From the NCBI GenBank assembly GCA_035236585.1, contig CP141127.1, forward strand, positions 51,582,001 through 51,646,000: a DNA stretch of 64,000 nt. Direction: 5' to 3'. This stretch comes from Warburgia ugandensis (taxonomy: Eukaryota; Streptophyta; Magnoliopsida; Canellales; Canellaceae). Under the pieces are notes generated by a model. That model made no database searches and was not told where the DNA came from. It saw only the letters and a list, made by a program, of their open reading frames with translations. The translations under genes and the position numbers were made by a program. Position 1 is the stretch's first letter. Each line of letters starts with the position of its first letter. Shown piece after piece: positions 36,347 through 49,349 of this stretch.

Positions 36347-39059
36347 TGTGATGGCCCGGGTTTTCCTATGCATTTTTAAATGCAAGATCTAATTCCTAAG
36401 GTGGGAAGTAGCCCTATTTGAAAACCATTTTTATAAAAACAATGCAATGCAGCAGAAAATCTTTTCATTTAAACTCATTTTGAAAACCCCAAGTGTCATT
36501 TGCTTTCACAACAATCAAAGTAGTTTTTGAAAAACTTCAGAAATCATAAATGTTTTCCCAGGTCTATCCAGTCACAGCTCACAGCCCAAGTGTAAATAAA
36601 TACAAATACATGTCCAAAGGGTAGAGTATTTACTTACATGTATAATTGTCTCCTTTTGATTTACTTGCTCGTAGCACTAATATTTCCTGAGGCATCTTCT
36701 ACTCGACAATGGAGCTGTCCTGAAAAATGATATATATTTGGGTGAGTATATACTATATTCAGTAGGAGTCTATCACTACTAGTTTTACAATGCAAGCTAT
36801 GTTCAAAATCATATGCTCTTTAAAACATGTGCATGTTTGAACACTCATGTTCAATATTGATATTAAAAACCATTATCGAATTGGAATACTGACAACTTAA
36901 AAAATCGCATAACACAAGTCGAAAGTATCATATATATCATAAACATATTGATATGCATAAGATGCTCAACTGAATCCAACTCATGATATATGGTATGGTC
37001 GACCAACCTCATGTCATGCAAGTAAATCCTCAAAACATAGGGCCCCTATGTCGACGACCTCCTCGCCGTGTGGTCCTCGAGTACCTGGGGACATAGGGTC
37101 ATAGCCTCCACGAGGCATATGACACTTCGACCTAATGCCGTGACACCAGTGGTAGCCCCCTGTACCACGTACAGTCGAAGCAGGGACATGCCTTTTTGGC
37201 GTGGTACCCTTTCCACCTAATAGTGGTAGAGGATGGGGGGCTACACCAGACCTCTCGGCATAGCGCCCACAAGCTTACTAGCCTAAATCATATACGATCA
37301 ATCAAGAAAAATCCTCTTTTTCAAAACCTATCCTCTTTGGGTCCCTCACAATTGCTTGGCGCTCACAACTGCCTACCCAGTGTCTTTTGGGCACTCCAGC
37401 GTCTTTTGGTAACCCTCAAGGACATGCAATTTTTCAGGACTCAATAATCACAAATCATGCAATTTATGCAATCGTTTGCAAAACATGTCTATGCATAATG
37501 AATTTATCATATGCATGCTGAATTCATTTATGAGCTTACTTCATGCTAAACAAGTCATGTAACTTAAAACTTAAAACATGCAATCACAAAGCAATCTTGG
37601 GTTCTTTTTAAAAGTCTACTAGTGATAGAGCACCTACCTCGAAGTTTCCTGGAGTTGCGTCCTTCATTACTCAACCCGTCCGTTGTCTCATTTATAAAAT
37701 CCTAGATATGAATGGATAACATGGAGTCCTTATCAATTTCAATCTATTTAGAGATTAGATCGCTAGGTCTTCCTTTTAGGGTTCATGGGTACTTGCCTAA
37801 TTCAGTGTCAGGCTAGATCCTATGATATGGATCTACTATTCAATGGTTAGACTCTATAAATTGTCTTATGATCCTAATTTTATAGCCTCATTAGGTCTGC
37901 GCATCATGGTTTCCAAGACGTGTGCGTGCCCTGGTCGAACCAAGACCCATGCCTGCATGTCGTGTGCGCCCAATGGTCGTGCCAGGGATCACATTCGCAT
38001 GCGTACATGCATGCCCAAGAAACGCGCTATGACGTGCGTCTTGGATGGCATCACGCATACGCATCTTTGGCGTAGCATGACGCGTCTCAGCTCTCAGGGT
38101 ACCCCATGCATCACGGTCGAGCCAGGACCCATGCCCCACGCCATGCGGCAACCCAAAAGCGCACTAGGGACCATGTACGCACTATCGCACGCCTGGAACC
38201 CGTCCTAGGGACCCTGTCCCAGGCGCACGTGAAGCATGGCGTCCCTGGGACACCTTGTTTGCATAGAGCCGGATGGAACCGGCTAGGACGTTCTCTGGCT
38301 AGGAAAACTAACTGGGAAAAACCAGATTCGGCATGGATCTGGCCTAGGGGAAAGAAAAATGGAGAGAGGGAAAGATGGGCTTACCTGCGTAGCGTAGGGA
38401 GTGCCTATCGCCGGTGGTAGACCCCCTTTCCGGTTCTGAAACTCCATGTCACCGGAAAACTAGACGAAGGGGAAAAACCCAGTTTTTGGGTGATTCTAGG
38501 GAAGAAATGGGGAAGAGAAAGAAGGGAAATGGCCAGCCTGAAGGACCTGGCTGTTGTCGGAAATCGCAGGGAAGCTGGAGACGGGTTTCCAATTTTTTGC
38601 TGAAAACCCCAGCCCCAAATGGCCAGAAAAGCCGTGATTCGAAGAGGAGGGAATAAGGGCTTTTTATAGCCTTGCTATGGCGGTGCTGCCAATGGCGGTG
38701 CCGCCATTGGCAGTGGCAGAAACGTTCTGGAGAAATGTACAGGAAGAAGAAGACGGGGTGCCGTTATCAAAACAGCCCCCCTGTGTTTTCTGTCTTTTTC
38801 GTTTTTAATTTAAATTACAGAAATGCCCCTAATCTTTAAACGGCCGTAACTTGTTCATACCAACTCCGTTTTCGGTGTTCTTTGAGGCGTTGGATTCCAT
38901 TTTTCGAGTAGAATCTAATGGTACCAAGTTTTCTTATAAATTCCTTAATTTAATATTTTTAATAAAGTAAAACATTTAACATGGTTCATTTCCCATAGAA
39001 TGTTCAATTCATTTGTGTTAACTGGATGCAAAATAGCGTAAATTGTTCAGGTCATTACA
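36347..39059 (-). repeat. E4 3' LTR (type B U3)
   Basis: On the minus strand it runs from TGTAATGACCTGAAC (ending at 39059) to CCATCACA at 36347. The satellite-like U3 block is at about 38740-38935 on the minus strand. The TATA box (TATAAAAA) is near 38661-38668, with a CG-rich leader at about 37900-38400. It pairs with 50844-53572. Confidence 0.92.
38661..38668 (-). promoter_or_regulatory. TATA box of E4 3' LTR
   Basis: TATAAAAA on the minus strand in ggctataaaaagccc, the same arrangement as in E3 and E7. Confidence 0.65.
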
Positions 39060-41096
39060 TTATTACCCTCTTAAAAGAATTTCGTCCTCGAAATTCCACA
39101 AATCCTTATCTTCAAGTCAGTTATCTTCTTGATAAGACATATTCTTTCTAAGGACTCCCTCGAACTAAGAAAATTCCTTTGCTTCACTCCCATACTTCTG
39201 TTGTCGATGAATCCATTATTCCGTTATCTAATACTTGGAGTAATGTTGTCCTTAAAATGCTAATCATACTATCTTGTAACCAATCATAGGCACGTTCTCA
39301 ATTTATCCTTGTTATAATTCCTTCCACAAGGCCTTACACATATATGTATCATCAATATATCTTATTCGTTTTCTTTAAGTATATATGGGTCGTTTTCGCT
39401 GCGTACTCTGATACATAGTCCCATGCGTGCAGGTTTATCATTACTGGTTTCTATCTGTATTACCCATCCTTAGATGCTCATATTCCTCTAATCATGTACA
39501 GGATAGTCTCCTTAGGTGACCATACTCTCCTACTTGTATATAAATTACTTCATACTTCCTTGAGATCGTATGATCTTATTCCTCCTATTGTATTTTGAAT
39601 AGCATAAGATAATCCCTTTTTCCTTTGTATGTCATTAACAAGAGTCCCAAAAAGCTACATTCTTTCTATTGTGTCTAACTTTGCTTCTTATCTTCTTTGC
39701 TTTTATATTTTTCCCAGAGATACTTCAATAGCTGATATGGTACCATGTGTCCTCCAATTATATTAATGATAAAGCCAAACCCTTGATTAACTTCGAATTT
39801 CACCTGTCTGTCACTTTTCTACTATAACTTGGGTCCTCAACTCATATTATATTCAAAATAAAATCATGAAACAAGTCAAGTAGCATCCTCCATAATATGA
39901 TCTATGATCTCATAGTACGATTAGGATATCTAAGTTGTACATCAAGTTTCATAGAAGCTGAAGCCATCAAATGTTTTTCTCCCTAAAGAGTTTATGCAAA
40001 CTCATGTCAAATGTTTTATGGTTAATTCATCATCATGGGTCAAATGTTCTCGTCCAAAGGCCTACCTCACTATTCACATCAATTTGTCATTAGGATTTCC
40101 AACAATGTTCCCATTTATGCAAAAGGTCTCTTATTCATAACCGAGTACCCTTACTAGGTCATGGTTGAATCCTTTGTCATTATCTTCTTTATCCTTTCTT
40201 TGCTTGATGGTTTCCTTCGTAACCTTTCAGTCCAAAAGTTCTATACTCAATCTAGTAGGGTTAGTCCTTAGGAAATTTCTTCAATTGATTTTTCGTACTT
40301 CGAATACATAACAACTAACTTTTTTGTCTAAAGGTAACATAACATCGAATCTCACCTTATAATGTGCTTGCCACCTCAAATTTTCTCCTACCATTCCCTA
40401 TAACAATATGTTGTTCAATCTTTTATTAATGCTTTATCATCAACCATTTTTGTCTTAATTGTCAGGGGGTATCATCATCATAAGTAGTGGTTTTCTCAAT
40501 TCCTCAAATTTTATCTTTCAAGTGCCTCCTCATACTTAGCTTGTAATAGCAGTTCTCATTCAATAGCTACTACATCAAGTTATGCTGAAGCTGTTAAATC
40601 ATCAAATTTAAAAAACACTTAGGTAAGCACAAAACATTTTCGTAGGCATATAGAAAGAGAATTTATTCGATTACCTGTTGATCTCTGTCCAGATGTATAG
40701 GTTATAAGCTCAACGGTCTCTCTAAAGTGATCAGTGCTTATCTGCCTTTCTTTTCAATCCAAGTCAGCAGCATCTTTCAGACCCACAGTGATTTCTATGG
40801 TTTCTCATGGTAATTTATTTAGGTTTGGAAAAGTCTGTCTCATTGGTGGAGATCGCTCCTTATTTTTGCTTCTGTCTCAGTTGTTATTGTATTCACTGTA
40901 CTTGTAGCTCCTCCATGATGTGGCCTAATCAACAGACCTCATACCCTCAAATGACTTAGTCTAACAAGTAACTTCTTTTAGGTAAAACTCATGTTTAAAT
41001 ACTTATAATATCCCTCTGAGTATATAACTTCGACTAGTAACATATTTGATTCATTTAGGGTGGGATACCTTTATTTAGTCAAAAATACACCAAAGG
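39060..41096 (-). other. E4 interior, part 1, with polypurine region at 39060-39100
   Basis: It begins with the reverse of TTCGAGGACGAAATTC and a purine run beside the LTR, then the shared non-coding LARD sequence. Stretches near 40080-40250 match E2 (7690-7870), E6 and E7. No coding motif is seen. It is cut by the E5 insertion at the AAAGG target (41092-41096). Confidence 0.85.
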
Positions 41097-41428
41097 TGTA
41101 ATCCCTGAGCAACTTATGCTATTTTTAACAAAAATGAATTGGACATTCTATAGGAAATGAAAAGTTCTCTTTTTATAGATAAGGGTATTTTGGTTATTTC
41201 ACTATTCACCCTGAATGGAACTAGAAATTTGGTCCTAATAGTAGTACCTTTAGGTGCATCTTGGAAAAAGGAATCCAACAAGACCAAAATCACTCAAAAC
41301 GGAGTTAAAATGAGCAAGTTATGGCCCTTTGAAGTTCAAGTGCAGGGGAGAAACCACCACCATTTTGCAGGTTTCTCCACTGCGATTCTATGGCCGTAAG
41401 AACCCCCTTCAGAACCCTCTTTGAGCTG

Positions 41429-41436
41429 TATAAATA
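41429..41436 (+). promoter_or_regulatory. TATA box of E5
   Basis: TATAAATA in gctgtataaatagagctc, the type A box. Confidence 0.6.
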
Positions 41437-42127
41437 GAGCTCTTGGGCACCTCCAATGGAAGCCCAAAATCTTGAAAAAAACACATCATGGAGAGGCAGA
41501 CAAGAGGAGAAAACGTGGAGAAAAACCCGGTCACGAACCAGGTATGCCCAAAATCCCTCTAAACCCATCTCCCCCTTAGTCTTAAGATGAGTTCCCCAAA
41601 GTTTTTGCATGAAAAACCATGCAAAATGGGGCTCTAGGGAGCCACAAAGGACCCAGGGACGGTGCCTGGGCATACTGGTTTGACAGGGATGAACCAGGCA
41701 AGTCCGTGGACTCGCCCGCAAATGAGAAAACGGGCATAAGGCCCGGTGCGTCTGTGGACGCGCCCTGTGGGCCTTCCATGTATTCTAAATACTAAAACGC
41801 CCATAACTTGAGTTCTAGGACTCCGATTGAGGCGCCGTGAATGGCGTTGTGTCCGTATCGACAACACGAACACATCAAAATTATAAAATACCTGATCAAG
41901 GCCCTATCTAAGGTGGGCACCACCCATAAACTATGATAGTGGTGCGAGGCCACTAAACCTTTGTAAACCTGACAATACCAAGGCCCAGTTAGGACCTTAG
42001 GAGACCCATAGGCATGGGAATGAGCCCCTAATGCCTAAGTAGTGAGGAACAATAGGCTAATCTAACCTTTTTCCCTAAACCATGTTCAGGAGCGTACGAG
42101 GACAAGGGGACTAGCGTGATCAAACCA

Positions 42128-42232
42128 GGTAGGTGCTCTATCGCTACTAGACTTTTTAAAAGAACCCATGATGTTTTGATGTAGGTGCTCTATCGCTACT
42201 AGACTTTTAAAAAGAGCTATGATTGTTTTGAG
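42128..42232 (+). repeat. 52-bp tandem duplication in E5 LTR
   Basis: gtgctctatcgctactagac occurs at 42133 and again at 42185, separated by cccatgatgttttgatgtag. The same spacer and a 52-bp step occur three times on the opposite strand in E7 (56237-56392), which ties E5 and E7 to one subfamily. Confidence 0.88.
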
Positions 42233-42364
42233 AATGCATGTTTTAAGTATAAGTATATGACTTGTTTAGCATGACTTAATTTTATAAATTAATTCAGCAT
42301 GCATATGACAAATACATTATGCATAGACATGTTTTACAAACGATTGCATAAATTGCATGATTTG

Positions 42365-44639
42365 TATGATGACCCAGGTTTTCCCATGCATTTTTAAATG
42401 CAATATCTAATTCCTAAGGCAGGATGCATCCCTATTTCAAAACCATTTTATAAAAACCATGCAATGCAGCAGAAAAACTTTAGTTTTAAACTCACTTTGA
42501 AAACCCCGAGTGTCATTTGGTTTCACAACAATCAAAGTAGTTTTTGAAAAACTTCAGAAATCATAAATGTTTTTCCCCAGGTCTATCTAGTCATAGCACA
42601 TAGCCCAACTGTAAATAAATACAAATACATGTCCAAAGGGTAGAGAGTTTATTCACATGTATAGTTGTCTCCTTTGTTTATTCACTTGCTCGTAGCACTA
42701 ATATCTCCTGAGGCGACTTCTATTTGTGAGTGGAACTATCCTGAAAAATGTTAAAGATAGGGTGAGTATATACTATACTCAGTAGGAGTCTATCACTACT
42801 AGTTTTACAATGCATGCTATGTTTAAAATCATATGCTCTTTAAAACATGTGCATATTCAATCAGTCATGTTCAATATCGATTTTAAAAACCACTGTCAAA
42901 TCGAAATACTGACGACTTAAAGAAATATCATAATCCAAGTCGAAAGTATCATATATCATAAACATAATGATATGCATTAGATGCTCAACTGAATCCAACT
43001 CATGGATATCTGGTATGGTATGGTCGACCAACCTCATGTCATGCCATATGCAATGCAAGTAAATCCACGAAACCATAGGGCCCAAACTATGCCCACGAAA
43101 CCTAGGGACATAGGGTCATATGCCTCCACGGGACATATGACACTTATTCATTGTAAATCATGCAATTTATGCAATCGGTTGCAAAACATGCATGCAATGC
43201 ATAAAATCTGCTCATGCTAGTATTGCATTCAAAGTCATAACCCTACCTAGAAGCCTGACAGCCTAGAAGCCTACCAGCCTAGAAGCCTGATAGCCTAGAA
43301 GCCTGCCAGCCTAGAAGCCTTGTCAGCTCTCTCTAGCCTGCCCTCATCGGCCCACCCTCGTCAGCCCGCCCTCATCGGTCAAGGCTACACTTATCATGCA
43401 ATCTATGCATGTAGCACATGTCTTGGCAATATATGCGCAATGTATTTTTCAAAACCTGTCCTCTTTGGGTCCCTCACAACTACCTACCCAACATCTTTTG
43501 GGCACTCCAGCATCTTTTGGTAACCCTCAAGGACATGCAATTTTTCAAGAACTCAATGCTCACAAATCATGCAATATATGCAATTGTTTGCAAAGCATGT
43601 CTATGCATAATATATTTGTCATATGCATGCTAAATTAAATTATACTAAACAAGTCATATAACTTAAACTTAAAACATGCATTCAAAACAATCATGGCTCT
43701 TTTTAAAAAAAGTCTAGTAGCGATAGAGCACCTACCTCAAAGTCTCCTGGAGTCGCGTCCTTTATCACTTCAACCCGTCCCTGGGTCTCATTTATAAACT
43801 CCTAGGTATGAATGGACACAAGGAGTCCTTATCAATTTCAATCTATTTAGACATTAGATCGCTATATCTGCCTCTAGGGTCCATGGTCCTTGCCTACTTT
43901 ATTTTCAGGCTAGATCCTATGATGTGGATCTACTATTCCATGTTTAATTCTGTAAATTGTCCTCTAATCCTAACTTTATAGTCTTATTAGGTCCGCGTGT
44001 CCCAGTTCCCAGGACACCTGTACATCCTGGTTGAATCGCGACCGCCTTACGTGCATGTGCGCCCAAAAGTCATGCCAGGGACTGCGTTTTGCACGCACAC
44101 ATGCATGCTCAAGTGACGCGCTATGACATGCATCATTCCACAAACGCACCTTGTAGCAAGGCGCGTCTCAGCTCCCAGGGCACCCCGTGCATCCTGGTCG
44201 AGCTAGGACCCGTGCCCCATGTCACACGTACCCGAAGGCCCACCTGGGGCAGTGGATGCACTGTCGTATGCTCGGAACCCACCCCTTGGCAGTGGCAGTT
44301 CTCTCTGGAAAAATTGGGAGAGGAGGGTTTCTAGAGATGTCTAGAGGTGGAAGACGACAGGGGGTGCTGTTATCAAAATGGCCCCCTGCGTTTTTTGTTT
44401 TTTCATTTTTCTGTTTAAATTCTAGAACTGTCCCTGATCTTTAAACGGTTGTAACTTCTTCATACGAACTCCGTTTTTAGTGATTTTTAAGGCATTGGAT
44501 TCCATTTTTCGAGTAGAATCTAATGGTTCCAAGTTTCTTCACAAATTCCTTTGTTTACTATTTTAAATAAAGTAAAACATTTAACACAGTTCATATCTTA
44601 TAGAATGCCCAAATTAGCGTAAATTGCTCGGGCGTTACA
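42365..44639 (-). repeat. E6 3' LTR (type B U3)
   Basis: On the minus strand it starts TGTAACGCCCGAGC at 44639. It contains a 16-bp minisatellite (43246-43326), the conserved palindrome (42764-42780) and the usual LTR tail. It is shorter than the E4 and E7 LTRs, and I see no clear TATA box. Confidence 0.85.
43246..43380 (-). repeat. 16-bp minisatellite followed by 14-bp GC-rich repeats in the E6 LTR
   Basis: About five copies of cctagaagcctgacag span 43246-43326. They are followed by about three copies of ccctcatcggccca-like units (43340-43380). The 14-bp motif is shared with E3 on the other strand. The 16-bp motif is single in E3, so its expansion is specific to this copy. Confidence 0.85.
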
Positions 44640-47600
44640 TTATTACCCGCTTAAAAGAATTTCGTCCTTGAAATTCCATAAATTATCATCTTCAAGGTAT
44701 TTTGTCTCTTAGATAACTTCTTGGTGAATGCATCCTCCCCTTAGGAATCACATCTAGTCTCAATTCTCAATTTATCATTTTTATTGTTCCTTCTATAAGG
44801 CCTTACCTATAAGGGCCGCTTTCACTGCGTACTGTAATGCATACTCCCATACGTGCCAGTTTAACAATACCGGTTTCTAGCGGTAATTCATTTATCTTGA
44901 AATCCTTAGATTCCTATACTTATCTCATCATGTATAGGATAGTCTCCTCGTAAGATCATGCTTCTTTATTCATGTATAAATTATTCTACACTTCTTTGAG
45001 ATCATATTATCTTATTTCTCCTATTTTGAATATCATAGGATAATCCTTTTCATCTAGTGATCTCTTTCATCATCCACAAGTCCAAAAAAGTTACCTTCTT
45101 TCTATTGTGTCTAACTTTGCTTCTTATCTTTGATATTTGTCCCCAAGATACTTCAATAATTGACATGGTATCATGTGCCCTACATCCAAACCCTTGATTA
45201 ACTTCGAATTTCAATTGTCTGTCGTTTTCCATATGTGACTTTATTCCTCGACCAAAGTTACATTCAAAAATGAAAGCCAATTTGTAGCATCTTCCAACGA
45301 GGACCTTATCATATACTGAAAGTAAAATGTCCGAACTCTATATCCAGTTTCATAATTATTGAATTCATTAAACGCTTTTCTCCGTGAAGATTTTATCCAA
45401 ACTCATGTCAAATGTTAATGGTCGATTCATCATCATGGGTCAAATGTTCTTGTCTAGAGGCCTTATCTTACTATTCACATCAATCTGTCATTCGGATTTT
45501 CAATAATGTTCCCATTTATGCAAAGCAAAATGTCTCTTATAACCGAGTACCCTTACTAGGTCATGGTTGAATCCTTTGTCATCATCCTCTTTGTCCTTTC
45601 TTTTCTTGATGGTTTTCTTTGTAACCTTTCAGTCCAAAAGTTCTATACTCAATCTAGTAGAGTTAGTCCTCAGGAAATTCTGTCAATTGATTTTTCATAC
45701 TTGGTATATGCTCATAACAACTAACTATTTGTCTAAAGGCAACGTAACATTAAATCTTACCTTATAGTGTGCTAGCAATCTCATCTTTTCTCCTTCCATC
45801 CTCTATGTCAATATATTATGCAATATTTTATCAAGGCTTTATCGTCAACCATGTAATCTGTATTGTCAGGGGGTGTCATCATCATCATAAGTAGTGGTTT
45901 TCTCAATTCCTCAAATTTTACCTTTCAAGTGCCTCCTCATACCTAGCTTATAATAGCAGTTCTCGTTCAATAGCTACTACCTCAAGTTATGCTGAAGCTA
46001 TTAAATCATCAAATTTGAAAATCACTCAGGTAAGCATGGAACATTTTCGTAGACATATAGAAAGATTTTATTTGATTACATATTGATCTCTTTCCAGATA
46101 TATCTATGTCATAAGCTCAAGGGCCTCTAAAGTGATCGGTACTTATCTACCTTTTTTTTCAATCCAAGTCAGCAGTATTTTTCAGTCTCAAAGTAATCTT
46201 TTCACCTTGTCATGGTAGCCATTAAGGTTTGAAAAATCTTTCACATTGGTTTAGATCACTTCTTATTTTTGCTCCTATCTCAGTTGCCACTGTCCTCATC
46301 AACTGTCCTCATACCCTCAACTGACTTACTCTAACAAGTACTTTTCTTTTCAAGGCAAACTCAAGTCTAAAGACTTATAACATCCCTTTGAGTATATAAC
46401 TTCGACTACTAACTCATAGATACTAACATACTTAATTAAATATGGTGGGATACCCTGATTTTAGTCAATAGTACTCTAAAGGTAATGACTAAATAATGGT
46501 TTTAAGATATTTGCTCTTCCAATCTATGATAGTAAGACCTCAATTTGATCCTTGATGGTACCCTACTTACTAAATGGACAAGTCACTGTCCCGGCTTAAT
46601 TCCTTTTTCAATATATTTTATTTACTCATGTAGTGGCAAGGTGAGATATCACCAAATTTTCCTTTTTATTATATCCATTGGTGTTCCCCATAAGCTAATG
46701 GATCTGATAAGAATCTAATTGATATCAAACCATTTGTAGAATTTAATTTCTAGTTGGCCACCATTTCTCTTCGAAAATTTCTTGTCGAATAATCTCCTGA
46801 TATTCGATACTCTACTCAAAGTCTTAAACCCCATATGCTTTCTTTCTTTTATACTCTTTTTCAACAAGATCACCAACTCATCTATCATTATTCCTTTGAA
46901 GTTGATTGGTTTATATTCCCAGATGATTGAAGATGAAAGATTTCTATGGATCTATTCTTTCCTCAATAAAGTCATGACCTTTTTCTTTTGAATATTCAAT
47001 GTTGAATACTTATAGTTACATCCATATCTCTTTCTCTTTTCTTCAAAATCCTCGCTTTTGTCTTTCTAGGTCAATGTCTCCATATGCTTTGTTGCATATA
47101 ATCGATACTTCATCTACTCCTTTACTTAATAGATATGATAAACTGAATGCTTCTAAGAAATTCTAAACTGTCTTAAGATCATTGAAATCCTCAATTGCCT
47201 ATAGCCTCAATAAAATTCAAACAATGTCTTAATAATGGCATTGACGTTTTGATCATGCTATACTCTTCTTACAAGTTCATGTTAGGATCAATCTATTATC
47301 ATAGATCTATCATCCCAATATTATCATCAAAATCTTTTGATAACTCGGTCGAATTCATTTCCCTATCATATTCATGTTATGTTTCTCTTATTCACATAAT
47401 CTGTCACTTGTATGCAACTTCTGATTTGCTCCATAATACTCAGGTAGTTATTAGATAGCACTTCACTCTTCATAAGACTCCAATTAAGGTATCCAAAGCT
47501 AAGTCTTTCAAGATTCATACCTTTGGGATCTGGTACGAGTCATAGTCATCTTGCATTCTCATCCCTCTTAGATTATCATCAAAATTCTTCTCAACGTCTG

Positions 47601-48082
47601 TCTTTTCCATCCCCTATCATACTCATATCATATCCTTGTGATAGTGTACTTATATTCTGATATTCTTTACGATGGTAAGATAGCCATCTAGGTTTTTCAA
47701 TGTTCTCATCTTTAGTGAGCTTAATCTATTACAGGTCAGAACTATCTACTAACAAGTTCACTAACATCTTCATTCCTCATTCTCATCATAATATGATCCT
47801 TATATGAGATTTCATCTTTGCACCACTGCACAACGATCCTTATTTCCTATGATTTTGATAGGATTCAAGCAATCCAATATCTAAGTATTTGCTATACCCA
47901 TCTTCTTTTTCACCTATTTGTTCATGGTGAAATGCCTTGAGCATTAATATTGTAATCCTCAAATAGAAGTAGTCATCTCTACTACTCCTATTTATACTAC
48001 TTCTTGGTTTTCTCTATTGTCTATGACCCTTGGACATGCTAGACTGGCTATGAAAGGATAGAACTTGGGCTCTAATACCAAC
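44640..48082 (-). other. E6 non-coding interior (LARD domain) with polypurine region at 44640-44680
   Basis: About 3.44 kb, beginning next to the LTR with the reversed GAGGACGAAATTC polypurine motif and ending at the primer site. Long stretches match E2 (6895-10349). No gag or pol motif is found. Frames such as 45567-45767 are antisense to the element and are also present in E2 and E7 by homology. Confidence 0.82.
48064..48080 (-). other. E6 primer binding site
   Basis: The plus strand reads cttgggctctaatacca, the reverse complement of a TGGTATTAGAGCCCAAG primer site (initiator tRNA-Met type). Two bases separate it from the 5' LTR. Confidence 0.82.
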
Positions 48083-48815
48083 TATGATGACTCAGGTTTT
48101 TCCATGCATTTTTAAATGCAATATCTAATTCCTAAGGTGGGATGCATCCCTATTTGAAAACCATTTTATAAAAACCATGCAATGCAGCTGAAAATCTTTA
48201 GCTTTAAACTCATTTTGAAAACCGCGAGTGTCATTTGCTTTCACAACAATCAAAGTAGTTTTTGAAAAACTTCAGAAATCATAATGTTTTTCCCCAGGTC
48301 TATCCAGTCACAGCACACAGCCCAACTGTAAGTAAATACAAATACATGTCCAAAGGGTAGAGAGTTTACTCACATGTATAGTTGTCTCCTTTGTTTATTC
48401 ACTTGCTCGTAGCACTAATATCTCTTGAGGCGACTTCTATTTGTGAGTGGAACTATCCTGAAAAATGTTAAAGATAGGGTGAGTATATACTATACTCAGT
48501 AGGAGAAGTCTATCACTATTAGTTTTACAATGCATGCTATGTTTAAAATCATATGCTCTTTAAAACATGTGCATATTCAATCAATCATGTTCAATATCGA
48601 TATTAAAAACCACTGTCAAATCGGAATACTGACGACTTAAAGAAATATCATAATCCAAGTCGAAAGTATCATATATCATAAACATAATGATATGCATCAG
48701 ATGCTCAACTAAATCCAACTCATGGATATCTGGTATGGTCGACCAACCTCATGTCATGCCATATGCAATGCAAGTAAATCCTCAAAACATAGGGCCCACT
48801 ATGCCCACGACCTCA
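48083..48815 (-). repeat. E6 5' LTR, inner part only
   Basis: Starts like the 42365 copy (tatgatgac.caggttt) and carries the palindrome at 48481-48497. Recognisable LTR sequence on this strand ends about 48815, where E5 sequence of the opposite orientation begins. Confidence 0.8.
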
Positions 48816-49344
48816 GCAAATGATTTTAAACGTAGCATGCATTGTAAAACTAGTAGTGATGGACTCTTACTGATTATAGTATATACTCACCCAATCCTTA
48901 ACATTTTTTAGACACAAGTAAGCACTTAAGGACAGGATACGCCCATGACAGAAGACACCCAAATATATCATTTTTCAGGACAGCTCCATTCACGAGTAGA
49001 AGACGCCTCAAGAGATGTTAGTGCTACGAGCAAGTAAATCAAAAGAAGAGACATGTAAGTAAACACTCTACCCTTTGGACATGTATTTGTAATTAATTAC
49101 AGTTGGGCTGTGAGCTGTGACTCGATAGACCTAGGAAAACATTTATGATTTCTAAAGTTTTTCAAAAACTAATTTGGTTGTTGTGAAAGCAAATGACACT
49201 TAGGGTTTTCAAAATGAGTTTAAAACTAAAGATTTTCTGCTGCATTGCATGGTTTTCATAAAATGGTTTTCAAATAGGGATGCATCCCGCCTTAGGAATT
49301 AGATATTGCATTTAAAAATGCATGGGAAAACCCAGGTCATCACA
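48816..49344 (+). repeat. E5 LTR, terminal piece
   Basis: Plus-strand LTR tail: gattttaaacgtagcatgc, a degenerate palindrome near 48872-48890, ccttaacattttttagacac, then the conserved end aaaacccaggtcatcaca at 49344. The AAAGG duplication follows directly. Confidence 0.82.
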
Positions 49345-49349
49345 AAAGG

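Larger units (their letters stand above)
41097..42364 (+). repeat. E5 LTR, first piece (mosaic U3)
   Basis: The TGTAATCCC...gaattggacattctat start is of type B. From about 41157 (gaaaagttct...gataagggtattttgg) it follows type A. The TATA box is near 41429-41436. A 52-bp tandem duplication around gtgctctatcgctactagac lies at 42133 and 42185. Confidence 0.82.
42365..48815 (-). mobile_element. E6: LARD-like element nested in E5 (right end incomplete)
   Basis: Minus-strand element with its 3' LTR at 42365-44639 and interior 44640-48082. A tRNA-Met-type primer site lies at 48064-48080, and only the inner part of the 5' LTR is left (48083 to about 48815). The interior is colinear with those of E2 and E7. 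No target duplication can be shown because the outer right end is missing. The LTR parts compared differ by about 6-7%. The element is broken at its right side, beyond which plus-strand E5 LTR sequence resumes. Confidence 0.85.
41097..49344 (+). mobile_element. E5: solo LTR in the E4 interior, itself split by E6
   Basis: Plus-strand LTR sequence begins TGTAATCCCTGAGC at 41097 and ends AGGTCATCACA at 49344, flanked by AAAGG (41092-41096 and 49345-49349). LTR pieces are 41097-42364 and about 48816-49344; the DNA between is E6. No interior of its own is seen, so it is best read as a solo LTR. Its first 60 bp resemble type B LTRs and the following stretch resembles type A, so it looks mosaic. It is not a full-length LTR. 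Confidence 0.82.

Noticed and set aside
37822-38420. Possible host gene in the CG-rich stretch (overlapping frames on both strands)
   Set aside because: The region is the LTR leader of E4 and has counterparts in E3, E4's other LTR and E7. Frames exist on both strands because of composition and resemble no protein I know.
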